DNA from: Edaphochlamys debaryana
Lineage: Eukaryota > Chlorophyta > Chlorophyceae > Chlamydomonadales
Direction of reading: 5' to 3'
NCBI GenBank assembly: GCA_016858145.1
Contig: JAEHOE010000064.1
Location: 558,001 to 622,000 of the forward strand
Length of the DNA stretch: 64,000 bases
A program made the position numbers and the translations under genes. Position 1 is the stretch's first letter. The number at the start of each line of letters is the position of its first letter. Below are positions 10,151 to 22,217 of the stretch, in pieces. The notes beneath the pieces were generated by a model. The model was not told the DNA's origin. It saw only the letters and a list, made by a program, of their open reading frames with translations, and did not search any database.

Positions 10151-13057
10151 ATGGCGCTCAGGAGCCGCGGGCGCGGCGCCGCGGGCAGAGGCGCTGCAAG
10201 CGCCTTGCGCGCCGCAGCGGCCGCGGCTGCGGACTCGGAGGACTCCCCTCTAACAGCCGCTGCGGCTTCGGTCTTGCGCGCTCGACTGCGCTGCTCCCTC
10301 CGCGAGCTGCCGGGCTTTGCGGATGCCCTCGCGCCGGCGCCAACTGAGGCTGCACAAATGGCGGGAAACCGCCCTTGCGGCGTCTTCGCTCGCCCGAGCC
10401 AGGAGCGGGCGCTAGAGAAGTGCTTGCAAGAGCTGAGAAGCGCGCTGGAAGATTATGGAGACAGCCCGCACGCGGTCGAGCTGGCGGAGCTGCTGTCGCA
10501 AGAGCCCGCGGCCGCGAGCGCGCTGCTGCGGCTGCACGCGGTCGCGCTGCGGCCGAGCCAAGAGGGAAAGCCGGCGGCGGGCGGACACCTCGCCCCCAAG
10601 GACTGGCTCTCGGTTGCAACTTGGCGGCTGCTTGTAGACTGCGTCATCTCCACGCTGATCGTCAAGACCCTGCCGCTGCCGCCCTCCCGCCACGCGCTGT
10701 CCGTGCTGCGCTTCGTGCGGGCCATGCTGCGCGCCCAGCCCTTCCACGCCCTCAGCCGCCAGCTGGCGGCGGCGGCGGCTGCACTCGAGGCGGGCAGTGG
10801 CGGCGGCGGCGGGGCTAGCTCCAGCGGGGCTGGCTCCGGCAGCGGCGGCGGGGCATATCCCGGCAGCGGCGGCGCCAGCGATGGCTCTGGACGCGGCAGC
10901 GGGGGCAGGGCTGGCTCCAGCAGCAACGGCGGTGGGGCGGGGTCCACCGGCGGCGGCGGGGCTGGCTGCAAGATCAGTGGTGGGGCTGGCTCCAGCAGCG
11001 GCGGGGGTGGGGCCGGCTCCAGCAGCGGCGGCGGGGCTGGCAGCACAATCGCCTTCCTGTCTGAGAATGTGCTTGGCATGGGCATCACCCTCGTGACTGC
11101 AGTCGGGCTTCTGCTTCGGTTCGAGCCGCAAACCATCCCAACCGAGCCGATGAACCGGCAGGAGGAAGCATCCATGCGGACTCTCCTCGGGGTCCTTCGG
11201 GAGCTGCAAAGCGCTCTACCGGAAACCCCCAACACGCCACCGCAGCCTCCCAGCAGCTCGTCTGCAGCCCTTGACTCCTACGCCCACGCAGAGAGGCTGG
11301 AGCGGGTGGCTTGCATGGACGACTTTACGCGGGGCTTGGCGGAGAGCGGCTTTCTGGACCAGGCGACGCGCCTGATGCTAGCCCTGCAGACCTCTCAGGG
11401 CGTGCAGAATGGTCCCGTCATCAAGCTTCAGTTCATGCTGAAGCTGTGGCGGGCCCTGGAGCGGGCGATCGGCCCCGATCGCCTCATCTGGGCGCCTCCA
11501 CACCTCGGAGACGGCTTCGTCGCTCGCAGCACCAGCCCCGCCGCCGCCGCCCACCTGCGCTCGGCGCTCAGCGGCCGCTGCGTGCAGACGGCGGTGCTGG
11601 TGTACGGCGTGGGGACGCTGCGGGTGGCCGACCGGGGGCCCTCGTACGGCCTGCCGGCAGAGCTGCAGACCGCGGGCCTAGCGCTGATGGGCAAAGAGGA
11701 GGACGGCAACCGCTCCCTCAGCCCCATAGCCCTCGAGCTGCTGCTCCGTCAGCTGGCCTCCGGCAGCGCCCTGCCGCCGCCCGGGCCCGGCGCTTCCCTG
11801 GAGCTGGCCCTGCGGGTGGGCCGGGCGGCGCTGGGAACAGCGGTAGCCAGGATGCCCTTTGTGGTTCCAGCGAGCTGCGTGCCACCACCGTTGATGCCGC
11901 TGAAGGCGGACGTCCCGGAAGCCGTGCGGCTGGCGGCGGGGGCTCTGGCGTGCCACCGCCGGCTGCTGCCGCTGAAGGCGGACGTCCCGGAAGCCGTGCG
12001 GCTGGCGGCGGGGGCTCTGGCGTGCCACCGCCGGCTGCTGCCGCTGAAGGCGGACGTCCCGGAAGCCGTGCGGCTGGCGGCGGGGGCTCTGGCGTGCGGC
12101 CGCCTGCTGTTGCCGCGGCAACGGCCGTCGCCTCGGCTGGAAGCCCAGCGGGCGGAGTGGTGGCGGCTGGCGAGGTGGGCTGCGGCCTTCGGCATGTGGG
12201 AGACGGAGGAGGGCTCGCTGCGTCAGCTGTGGAGGCTCGTGACGGAGCCCCTGCTGGCCGTGTGGCCGGACGACAGCCTCGGTAAGTTAAGCTTTCGAGG
12301 GGTTGACTCGGTTTAGCACCTTCATGCTTCCAGGGCTTGTGGCTGGGTGTGGCGCCTCTCTCATCGCTGCATGCTGTTGTGTTTGCCGGGGTAGGCTGGG
12401 TGACTCCTGGTCCTTATACGGTATACGGCCCGAACCTGTCCTAACCCTTCACTGGTCATCCCTGACCCAAACCCCTCAGACCCGGGAGTCCTGCCGCCCT
12501 CCGCCCCTCCCGAGGTGGCGGCGGCTCTGGCGGCGGGGCTGCAACCCCACCTGCGCTCCATGTTTGCCTCCGCTTCGGACGCTGGGCTCCACTACGGCGC
12601 CGCCTCCCTGACGGCCCTCCTCGACGTCTGCGACGAGGCCCGCCCGGGCGGGTCCGGCCTGGCGCTTTTCCTCACGCCCCTGCTGGCGTACGGGGACCCG
12701 GAAGCGGGGGAGGTGCTGGTGGGGGTGTTGAAGTCTCTCAGCGAGCTCCCGCCGGGGGCCGCGGACCGTGAGCCCTTCCGTCAGGCGGCCGCCGCCTTCC
12801 TCAACGCCAGGGGCAACGTGCTGGGCGGCGGCGGCAACGCGGGCGCGGCGGCCATGCAGGCACCGGTGGCGGCTGAGCTCCGCCCTGCTGCGGAGGATCC
12901 CGTGGCGCCCTGTGGCGCTGGCACGGCGGCCGCCTCGGAGGCGCCCGCAGTGTCCGTCGTGCAGCTGCAGCGGTTTGTGGACGCATGCGAGGCCTATGAG
13001 GAGGAGAGGGGAAGGGTGTTCGCCGGGCAGCGGCCGTACATGGCGAAGCGCCGCTGA
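10151..13057 (+). CDS. Tandem family member A, unknown function (902 aa)
   Basis: Two exons, 10151-12281 and 12480-13057, joined in phase 1 (G|GTAAGT donor, CCCCTCAG acceptor). I do not recognise the family. Order: basic Arg/Gly start (MALRSRGRG); FADALAP segment; a Leu/Ala-helical block with AELLSQEPAA; the invariant block SVLRFVRAMLRAQPFHAL; a Gly/Ser linker (about 10794-11045); a less conserved helical part; the invariant CVQTAVLVYGVGTLR; a Leu-rich block ending LELALRVGRAALG; then three copies of a 24-residue LKADVPEAVRLA unit where B, C and E have one. Exon 2 has LALFLTPLLAYGD and an acidic/Ala tail. No signal peptide or membrane segment is evident; the helical Ala/Leu make-up could suggest a repeat scaffold. 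ATG 10151 is chosen because a splice acceptor lies 15 bases before it. A has diverged most at the N-terminus and lacks the leader uORF of B-E. Confidence 0.8.
11900..12115 (+). repeat. Three tandem 72-bp units inside exon 1 of paralogue A
   Basis: Units start at 11900, 11972 and 12044. They are almost identical, differing at the end of the last one, and each encodes 24 residues starting LKADVPEAVRLA. B, C and E carry a single unit, so this is a recent in-frame expansion specific to A. Confidence 0.95.
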
Positions 13058-15807
13058 GGAGCCGAGGAGCGCTGGGCGGTCGGCCCGGCGGACAGGCCCG
13101 GGCTGTAGTGGTCTTGACTGTCAGTCGAAGCTCTCTTCGCCCTGTCTTCAGCGTGGGGTGCATGTGTAAATGGGCATGCGTGTGATGCCGATGTGTGTGT
13201 GTGGCGCGGCCGGCGTCGGCTGGGCTCAAGGGGCGCCCGCGTTTGGGTCGATGAGAGTAGCAGGAGCCATTGATTCTTCCTCAGGACAGGATAGGCAGGG
13301 CCCTGCCGTGGGCACCTGGGCGCAGGGCAGGGCTCCTAAACGGGTGCTGCACGGTGGGTTCAGTGGGTTTTAATGTTGATGGTGGCGCAAGAGCTTCGGA
13401 CTGTCTGAGCGAGCGTGACGGTTAGAGCAGGTTTGAGTTCTCTGTGGCTGGTGCCGCGCTATTTGTGGTGCGGTGGCGGCGCAAGGCTTGGGCGGACATG
13501 CACCTAGCACCTAGCACCCAGCTCCCGAGCGGGAAGGACGGGTACGCGGCTAAGGGCGCAGGAGAGGCAAGGTGGCGTCCCAGTGGCCTCCCTCGTGGCG
13601 TGTCCGGCTCACCAGACCGGTGTCGTTTGGACTGGTCCGGCTTCATTCGGGCTTGTGCGTGGCAGGGCCGTGGGCCTGGCGCACTGGTGCAATCTCAATT
13701 GTTCCCATCAACTGAAGACCCCTGTGTGAAGCACTTGACGGACCCACTGCATGCGTAGAGGACCGGGGCGGTGCTTCAAGAACCAACATGCCGGCCACCA
13801 ATGCCTTTCGACCCCGCGCCTGCGACGAGCAAACATCCCTCGCCCCACCTGATTGCCAGGACAGCTCTCTGACCAATACCCTCCATTACTCATCACTTCA
13901 TCCCCATCCAAGCTCTCAAACGTGTTACCCGCCTCTCCCTGCCTGGGCTCCGTCTTGCAGCCACTCTGGCCAGCAGAGCACCGTTCAGCATGGCAGCCTC
14001 GTCCTGCCTTCAGCCACACCGCACCACGCCCGCGAGGACCGAGGAGTACCGATCTGCTGCGTTGCAATTGCACACCCCTATACATACCCCTTGCTCCTGC
14101 CCGGCTCACCCACGGACCACTCGTTGGGCCCCACCACAAGGGGGCCTCACAGCCTCTAACCCCGGCCTGACCCGCGAGCCCAGTGCTGTGCCTGAGCCAG
14201 GCCGTGCACAGCGCCGGCCACGTGACGGGCCGCGGGGCGGCACCAGGGCGCGGCGCCGCCCTTGTGCGCGCCCGGGCCGCCACCACCGCCTGCGCCGCGC
14301 ATCTGTGGTGGTGAAGCTGGGGAGGGACATCAGGAGCCACCGCTGCCGGTTAGGTCTCAGGTGGCGGCCGGTTTGGAGACCATAGACTCCGGAGGCGGGC
14401 TACCTGGACCCCCAGTCCACAGCGCCGGGGGCAGCAGCGCAGCGCAGGAAGCGGGAGGTCCGGTGGTGCAAGCTGATGAGGCGCAGGGCACCGGCTTGAC
14501 AGGGAGCGGTGTGGCCAGGGTGTAGGGTGGGAGGCTCGGATGTCTTGCGTACAGTAGCAGGTCACCGGCTTGGCTGCCGATCCCTGAACAGAGCCAGTAC
14601 CCATACGCGCGGCATGGGGCCCCCCCACAACGTGCCGCCTGTGAGGGGCTAGTACCGCTCGTCTAGCCTGGGTAGGTGGCGTCTAGAGACGCCAGAGAGT
14701 GGGGCCAGAACGAGAGGCCGGGGCCAAGCCATGGCGTCAGGCGCCTGCATGCGTGGCCGCCACGCCAGCACAGCGTGCTTCACGACAGCTGCTTGCGCCG
14801 GTCCTGCGAGGGGTCATGGGCTTACCCAATTCTGCCGGTGCGCTGCGCACCGCGGCAACATGGCAGCGCCCATTCGTTTTGACACCTGGCCCTGCCCGGC
14901 TCTCTCGCGAAGCAGTCTCTGTGCGCCCTCACGAGCAGTCCCTACCAGGCCCAGCCACAGTCCGGCCCACGAGCTCGATCCATCCGCCTGAGCCAGGCGA
15001 GCCACAGCGCTGCCCTCACGCCGAAGCCGCAAGACTGCTTGCGGCGGCAGCACCCTTACACCTGGCAGCCTGCTTGGTCTCCGCCTCCTGCGCTTCGGCT
15101 GAAAGGCCGCAGGGTCCCGGAAGAGTCAGCGTTGGTGTCAGCGGCAGGGGCTGCGCGTGAGAGCCTTCGTACCAAACACGTGCCGAGGGAATGCTATCCA
15201 CGGGTGTTACTCCTTGCTTGGGCCACCGGGAGCGTGGGGGGGAGGTCCCAGGTAGGGCTGCAGGAGCCAAACGGCACCGATAGAACGAATCTCCACGCCT
15301 GGGCTCATAGGACTGAGCAGCTGCGTGGGGAGCCCAGGTTCAAGGGGTGGCGAAGGGGCGGGCGGTACACGTTGACCTGATTGAGGAGGTTCACACGCGG
15401 TGTCAAGCCCACAGCGCTGGGCCTGCCCCTCGCCCCGTGCTCTGTCACTCACCCCACCGAGTGCTAATGCATTCCCGTCGTGCTTGGTAGGCAAAAGCCC
15501 ACACTAGTCGCGTGGGGTCCGAGGGGCAAACTTGGACGTGCCTTCGAAGGCACGGACTGGGCGTGCGGTGCGACGCTTCGAGCTTCTCAGACCGCTATTC
15601 GCTTTCGTGCGACAGTACATTACTATGCTTATACTCAAATCCTCACACCTGGAAGAGACCACTCGCTGTCCTTGAGTGCCTCGCGGCCAGGTGGCCCAGG
15701 CCGCGCCCTTCGAGCTGTTTCGAGCAGCACGCCGCTGATAAGAGCTCCTCAGGCGACCTCACACGTCCGCCAAGGCGCCGCTGATCAAGCGAGAGCGCAG
15801 CGCGAGA
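13058..15807. other. Spacer between paralogues A and B
   Basis: No supportable gene. Short elements recur in the other spacers: the GATCCATCCGCCTGAGCCAGG element at about 14977 is repeated at about 21401 (before C) and in part at about 27648 (before D), each roughly 2 kb ahead of the next ATG. The spacers were therefore duplicated with the genes. Confidence 0.6.
13165..13169 (+). terminator. Likely poly(A) signal of paralogue A
   Basis: TGTAA lies about 110 bases after the stop codon, the usual position and motif in Chlamydomonadales. Confidence 0.5.
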
Positions 15808-16937
15808 GCTGTTGTGCGCAGCTGGGCTGTGCAACTGAGAGCTGGTGAGCTTGATGAGCTGCTAATGGGATGCAGTACAGCTGCATTCACCGCTTCATAG
15901 CTTTGGGGCGCCTTGCAGGTTGGCGATGTGCGGTGCCGCGAGGATGCGTGCAAGCGACATGCTCGCCGCCTCCAGGCTTGTGAAGTGCCAGGTCAGTGCA
16001 GCATGGAAGGTGGTGAACACTTATAGCTCAGAACGGCAGGGCGCGTGGGGTACGCCCATCGCACGGCGAGACACGGTCCCACCATCCCCTCCGCCCCCAG
16101 CCGCACCGCGGGTTGCCAGACCCGACCATCCCCAGAGCTCCTCGCCTGGCTGTGCAGTTGACCCACGGGCCTACAACCACCCCCCCATGTTGCCGTCGAG
16201 GTGGTCTTTTGGACCCGGTGGAGTTCGCCACTGCTTTTGGATCCCGCACCACGTCCGCTTGTTGCACAGCAGCAACAACAACCATGGGGCAGCTGGCCAC
16301 ACACTTGCAGGTATGGCCGGAACCCCTGGGAAACAGAAAGGGTGTACGATCTGGGCCATGGAACGTGGGCAAGAAGGGGATTCCGCATACCCCTGATTCT
16401 GCATGGAGTCTGTGGTGACGAGGGGGAGGGAGGGTGACTCCCAGGCGTGAATGGGTTACAAAGGGTGTTGCTCGGAGGCAGCGGGGGTCCGGGGGCACAA
16501 ATGGTAGCAGGGGAGAATGGGGGGCTGCGGGGGAAGGGCGGGGAAAGCAGGGCGTGTCTTGCGATGAGAGCGGCACGGGTGCTTCGCCACACTCACGGAC
16601 CTCGCCAAGCCCAAGCCCCCAGAGCTTCCCAGAGCTTCCCAGCATCACGCTTCACAGCACCGCTAGGGGAAGCACCACAAGACGGTCCTGCGCTTGCCCT
16701 CGCGCGACCCTCACCTTCAGCGGCTCCCAGCGGCTCCCGCGGCCCCGCCGACCCGCCATGCGCTCCGAGGCACCGCCCAGGACCTGACACCGGGCAGCGG
16801 CGAGGTGGGGCGGGGCTGCTCGGGGGCGCATTGCGGCTCGGAGCCTCCGAGGTCGCTCGGGGCTGTGACGCGGCCCGCCCCTCGCCCCTTTCCTCCTTCT
16901 CTCCCTCGCAGGTGCACCACAAGCCTGAGCTCCTGCG
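15808..16937 (+). promoter_or_regulatory. Conserved 5' region and spliced leader of paralogue B
   Basis: Contains the shared 5' module: GCTGTTGTGCGCAGCTGG (15808), AGCTTTGGGGC (about 15899) and an ATGCGTGCAAGCGACA stretch ending in a possible donor at 15991/15992. About 750 bases later comes the leader with the MRSEAPPRT upstream ORF and a short intron (16805-16911, GAG|GTGGGG to CCTCGCAG) 26 bases before the ATG. The same parts in the same order precede C, D and E. That the 5' module is a noncoding first exon is inference. Confidence 0.5.
16758..16787 (+). CDS. Upstream ORF of paralogue B, MRSEAPPRT
   Basis: Nine codons plus stop, ending 17 bases before the leader intron donor. The same ORF, with at most one residue changed, is present in the leaders of C, D and E, suggesting it may be translated or may control translation. 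Confidence 0.5.
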   Translation: MRSEAPPRT

Positions 16938-19880
16938 ATGCCGCCCAAGGGCCACGGGCGCGGCGCGGGCGGAAGAGGCGGGGGAAGCTCCTCGGGCTCT
17001 GCCGCGAGCTCCGGCGCAGCGGCTCCCGCTCCCCCGGCCGCTGCTGCTCCGCTGTTGCCCTCTGAGCTGATATCGACGGAGCTGCGCTCCGCTTTCCGGG
17101 AACTGCCGGGCTTTGCGGATGTCCTGGTGCCGGCGCCGACCCAGCGGGGAGCGCCGGGAGCGGGAGCGGGCGGCCGCCTGAGCGCCAGCCAAGAGGAGGA
17201 ACTCGAGCGGTGCCTGCAGGAAGTGCAGAGTGCACTTGGTCGCATGCCCCCCATGAGCCTTGACCATGCGAATGCGCTGGCAGAGCTGCTCTCCCAGGAG
17301 CCCGCGGCCGCGACGGCGCTGCTGAAGCTGCAGGCGGCGGCGCTGCGGCTGGGCATGGGGGATCGGCTGGGCATTCTGGGCGTGGGATCGCCTCTCGCGC
17401 CGGCGTGGCAGCGCCAGGCCGTCGGCTTGGTCCCCGTGCTCCTGCTGAGAGCCGCTCCGTTTCTGCCCTCCCGCCACGCGCTGTCCGTGCTGCGCTTCGT
17501 GCGGGCCATGCTGCGCGCCCAGCCCTTCCACGCCCTCAGCCGCGTGATGGCGGAGGCGGCGACCGCGCTCGAGGCGGGCAGGGGCGGTGCCGAAAGGGGC
17601 GGTGGGGGGGCTAGCTCCAGCGAGGCTGGCTCAAGGGGCAGCGGCGGGGCCGGCTCCAGCAACGGCGGTGGCGGGGCGGGCTCCAACAGCGGCGGCGGGG
17701 CCGGCTCCAGCAGCGGCGGTGGGGCGGGCCCCGGAGGCGGCAGTGGCGGGGCTGCCTCAGGCAGCAGGGGTGGTCCGTCCCCTGGCTCCGGCAGCGGCGG
17801 CGGGGCGACGTCTCCCTGCGTCCTGTCAGCTTCGGAGGCCGATACCGTCCTGATGATCGCCATGATGTACGTGACGGCGGTGGGCACTGGGCTCGGGCTC
17901 GGCCTCTGCGTGGCGACAACATCCTTAACCCCACTCGAGCAGTCGGCTGCAGCCCTAAGCGCCCTTTTCCAGACCCTCCGAGAAGAGGTCGACCCGGGTC
18001 TGGGTGATGAGCTGGGCTTGGATTGGGACCTCTTAGACGCCGGCTTGCCTGCAGAGGCCGCGGAGGTCAAGGAGGAGCGGGTAGCGTGCGGCGAGGAGCT
18101 GGCTCGGGGCCTGGCGGAGAGCGGCTTCCTGGAGCACGCGACGCACCTCATGCTTCAGCTGCAAACGCGCCTGCCCATCAACGAGCAACGGAAGGCCGTA
18201 ACAGACCAGCTTGGGCACATTCAGCTTCTGTGGCGAGCGGCGGAGCGAGGGAGGGGATTGTACGATCCGCACGGCCCTGCCGGAGCCGTACCTGCCCGCC
18301 ACGTCAGCCCCGCCGCTGCCGCCCACCTGCGCTCGGCGCTCAGCGGCCGCTGCGTGCAGACGGCGGTGCTGGTGTACGGCGTGGGGACGCTGCGGGTGGC
18401 CGATCGGGGGCCCTCGTACGGCCTGCCAGCCCAGCGGCAGGCGGCGGGGCTCGCGCTGATACAGAAGGACAAGGGCGGTATGCGCACCCTCAGCCCCATC
18501 GCCCTCGAGCTGCTGCTCCGTCAGCTGGCCTCCGGCAGCGCCCAGCCGCCGCCCGGGCCCGGCGCTTCCCTGGAGCTGGCCCTGCGGGTGGGCCGGGCGG
18601 CGCTGGGAACAGCGGCGGCCAGGATGCCCCAGGGCCGTGCAAGCTGCGTGCTACCGCTGGCGACGCTGCTGAAGGCGGACGTCCCGGAGGCAGTGCGGCT
18701 GGCGGTGGGGGCTCTGGCGTGCGGCCGCCTGCTGCTGCCGCGGCAACGGCCGTCGCCGCGGCTGGAGGCTCAGCGGGAGGAGTGGTGGCAGCTGGCGGTG
18801 GGGGCTGGGGAGGTCCTCGTGTGGTGGCCGGCGGATGGGCCTAACTGCCAGCTGTATGAGCTGGTGACGGAGCCCCTTTTCGACATGTGGGCGGATGGCC
18901 CCCTCGGTGAGTCAGCTGGTATGACCATGAGGCATCGCGAGGGATGGGTTGGGCTGAGCTGTCGTCAGGGCTTTCGCGTGCGTGCGTAGGCAATGCAAGC
19001 AAGGTTGCTCTGTTTTCAGGGTTGTAAGGAACGAGCAGGCAGCAGGGCAGACTAAGGCTACGGTGGCTTCTGCGCGGGAGGCTGGCCTTGTGGTTGAGCT
19101 GGCGATGGATGGATTAGACGAGGTGGAAAGCAATATCTCCACAGGCAGCCCTCAGGAACCCATGGGGCAACTGTAGTGGCCTAACAACCACCCTTTCCTT
19201 GTCTTCCCAAACCCTCAGACCTGGACGCCCTGCCCCCTGCGGCCCCTCCCGAGGTGGCGGCGGCACTGGCGGCCGGGCTTCTACCCCACCTGGCCTCCGT
19301 TATCGGAGCTGGTCTGGACACCGGTCTGGACGCAGGGCTTGACTACGGCGCCGATTGCCTGCCAGCGCTCGTGGACGCCTGTGACGGGGCGCGTCCCGGC
19401 GGGTCCGGGCTGGCCCTCTTCCTCACGCCTCTGCTGGCGTACGGGGACGAGGTTGAGGCACGGGAGCTGGTGGGGTTGCTGACGGACCTCAGCGAGCTCC
19501 CGCCGGCGTCGTCGGTTGGGACCGCTTCGGACGATCTCGACCGCGCGACCTCTGACCCGCTCCCGCCGGCGGCCGCGGACCAAGCGGATTCGGAGGACGA
19601 CGATGCGTCGAGCGACGCGGAGCTCTCTCAGCAGGCGGCCGCCTCTTTCTTCCGCGCCACTGCGGAGGCGCTGGGCCGCTGCCGCACCCTGGGCCCCGTC
19701 GCGGAGGCGCCGGCGGGACCCGTCGAGGCGGCGACGGAGGGCGAGGAACCCCCTGTGCCCACCGCCGTTTGCACGGCCGCTGGCGCGGACCCGGCCCCGG
19801 CTCACCTGCTGCAGCTTCAGCGGCTGCTGGCGCCCTGGCTGGCGGCGGAGGGGCAGTCAGGCTCACAGGAGGGCGGCTGA
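16938..19880 (+). CDS. Tandem family member B, unknown function (876 aa)
   Basis: Exons 16938-18906 and 19219-19880, phase 1. It starts MPPKGHGRGAGGRGGG, a basic Gly/Arg tail shared with C-E. It then follows the family order: FRELPGFADVLVPAPTQRG, AELLSQEPAAATALL, the invariant SVLRFVRAMLRAQPFHAL (block 17467-17544), a Gly/Ser linker (about 17577-17812), a variable helical part, CVQTAVLVYGVGTLR, a Leu-rich block, one LKADVPEAVRLA unit, and an exon-2 domain with LALFLTPLLAYGDE. A 35-residue acidic insert (about 19540-19640) in exon 2 is absent from C. The intron (18907-19218) is nearly identical to that of C, so B and C are the youngest pair. Function unknown. Confidence 0.85.
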
Positions 19881-22217
19881 GGGGCTAGCGTTGGACGTTA
19901 CTACCGAATGAGGCTTGGCGGCGGCCTTTAGAATAGCACGGTGGCTGTGGACTTGGGGACGCGTCCCCACGCACGTGGACATGGACACGTCGAAGGCAGC
20001 TGTAGTGCTTGGAGTGGGCTATCCCTGAGAGGGCCTCGCTCGGCGGCGTGGGGCATGAATGGGGGCCTTAGAGCAGGGCGTTTGGGGGCTGAGCCGCCGC
20101 CGTCAGGCTCTGCGGGGGGCTCCAGGCAGAGCTGTTGCAGCGCGGCTCGCTGGTCCCTGTGCGGTAGTATAATAAGGTCGAGCTACATGTATACGTGTGC
20201 GGCTGTCAGTACATGTTGTGTTGGTGCCCTTTCTGTCACCACTTGCGGACACGCTCGAGCTTGAAGCAGGCGGCATGCGCTTGCTCGCTCGGGCCGGTGT
20301 ACAAGCGGATGGTCAAGCGGATGTTGCTGTTGAACGTAAGGACCAGTGCTGCTATCTTCCTTTCGTTCTCGTGCAAGTTTCGATTCTGAGGGCTCTGCAC
20401 GAAAGCGTTTTGGCAACTTTCGTGCAGGGGTCACGAAGGATTTCCCCCTGGAAACCCATGTTTATTTCGTGCCCATGTACCGAAGGATTTGGCCCCTGCT
20501 GACCCCCTTTCGTGCGTCTGGGCCAAGCTGGGGAACACTTTCTGGCAAGGTCTACCCGGCACAAGGGTTCACGGTGTCAGTTGCACGCTCCCGGAGCGCT
20601 GGCACGCCAAGGAGACAGGGTTGCTCGACGGGGAACACTTCCCGACAAGGCAATCATGCTGACGCCGCACCGAGAGGTGCCTCCTGTGTGCCCCCTGAGC
20701 TCTGCAAGGACAGGAATCAAGGTTCCTGTAGCGGGGAACACTTTCTGACGAGGGGCCTTAGCGCAGGGCACGAATGTGCCAGCTGAAACACGGCCTCCCA
20801 ACCCCTTGTACCGAAACCGAAAGCCTGCGAAAGCCAACTTTCGTGCACATGTACCGAAAGCCACGGCCCCTGGAGGGGGTACTTTCGGTCACAGCCAAGA
20901 GCCAAGCCCCAGGAAGATAGCAGCACTGGTAAGGACGGCTGAGCTGGTGCATGGCAGTATCCCGATCCTGCCTGCATGAGTGGGGGCCATGAGCAAGCCC
21001 TGCCCTCTGCCGCTCCGCGCTGGAGTATGCGGTTCAGTCTACCTCTGCAGCTCCAGGAAGCAGCCTTTGAACCCAGTACAGGCGGTGCAGCAACACTTTC
21101 TCCCACATCGTGGGGGGCACTAGACGACTAGCCCAGCCTGCTGGATGGTGTCCAAAAACACCGTCTGGAAGACCGAGATAGAGTTCGAGGCCTGGACGAG
21201 ACCCACCCGGACCCTGACTCGGACAGAGGCAGCGACCGGGAACGCCCAAGTCCCAGGGTGATCCATGCGTAACATTCTGGTGGAGCTCCCGGCCTCCCCA
21301 TAGCCTGGGCCTGATAATGACAACGGCGGATGAAGACCGAGGCGGAGAAGACATCCGTGTTGGCGCGGCAGCTGGTAGCCTCCACGCGGCCCCCGAGCCC
21401 GATCCATCCGCCTGAGCCAGGTGATCCACAGCGCTGGGCAAGTGCCAGGGCCGGGGGCGGGGCTGCCAGGGCCGCGGGGCTGGCATTGCCACCGTACTCC
21501 CGGACCCCCATCCCTCAGCCTCCACTGCATCTGGCTTCCTGCGCGCAACAATTGGGCCGGGTATTTAGCTTGGAAGGCAGGAGCGGGGAGGGGTACGGGC
21601 CAGGAGCCGGTTGCAGCTGCGGCGTCGCCTGCGCCTGTTCATCAGGCAGCAATCATTGCTCCTCTGCCCAACTGGTAGAGTGCCGCTCACGCGGGTGTTT
21701 GAAAGGGACAAGAAGATGTGCGCCGTAGCGCAGTGTCTCACCCAGCCCCTGGCCCCGCTGCATTAACCGCCCCAGGCGTCCCATCTGGCAGGATGGGGCG
21801 CCCTGCCTCACCTTGCTCAAGCTCCTTGACTTCTGAGGCCAGTCCGCCTGAGCCAAGCCGCGGGCATCCGTGACCACGTGGGCCGCCCCTTAAGCTCCAA
21901 GGGAAGAGGAGCTAACCCCACGGGCAGGGACAACCCTGCGGAGGCAAGGGATGCAACTCAAGCAGACGCGGTGCCACGGGGTTGTAGGGGGCAACACGGT
22001 GCTGCTGCGGTGGTGCTAGGCCAGCTAACATCAAGCCGCTCGTTAACACTACATAGAACCTCTGTCCAATTCAATCACCTAGAAGAGGCCAGACGCTCCT
22101 TGACTTGCGACCACCCGTTGCGACCGTCGCAAGGAGCATGACACTGTGTTTCGGGCTCATAAGTTATGCTATAAGCATGTACGCCAAGGCGCTGGCGCTG
22201 AGCGAGAGCGACGCGGA
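19881..22217. other. Spacer between paralogues B and C
   Basis: No supportable gene. It holds the MITE-like element (20342-20930) and the GATCCATCCGCCTGAGCCAGG spacer element at about 21401. No clear TGTAA lies close to the stop of B. Confidence 0.6.
20342..20930. mobile_element. Non-autonomous DNA transposon (MITE-like), 589 bp
   Basis: Perfect 20-base terminal inverted repeats: ACCAGTGCTGCTATCTTCCT at 20342-20361 and its reverse complement at 20911-20930. AAGG stands immediately outside both ends (20338-20341 and 20931-20934), a likely 4-bp target duplication. Inside are a hairpin (CTGCACGAAAG/CTTTCGTGCAG, 20395-20427), further TTTCGTGCA/TGCACGAAA motifs in both orientations, and three copies of GGGGAACACTT (about 20532, 20629, 20735). 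No transposase ORF is present, so it would need a helper. The superfamily is not assigned. Confidence 0.8.

Noticed and set aside
9779..10347. Open frame extending upstream of paralogue A
   Set aside because: It crosses the likely splice acceptor at 10135 and is in another frame from the conserved protein.
16652..18151. 499-residue open frame on the minus strand across paralogue B
   Set aside because: It is the antisense shadow of a conserved coding exon; equivalents appear opposite the other copies because of GC-rich codon use, and it has no recognisable content.
20342..20930. CRISPR-like or satellite reading of the repeated GGGGAACACTT units
   Set aside because: Only three irregular copies, inside an element with terminal inverted repeats and an algal nuclear context.
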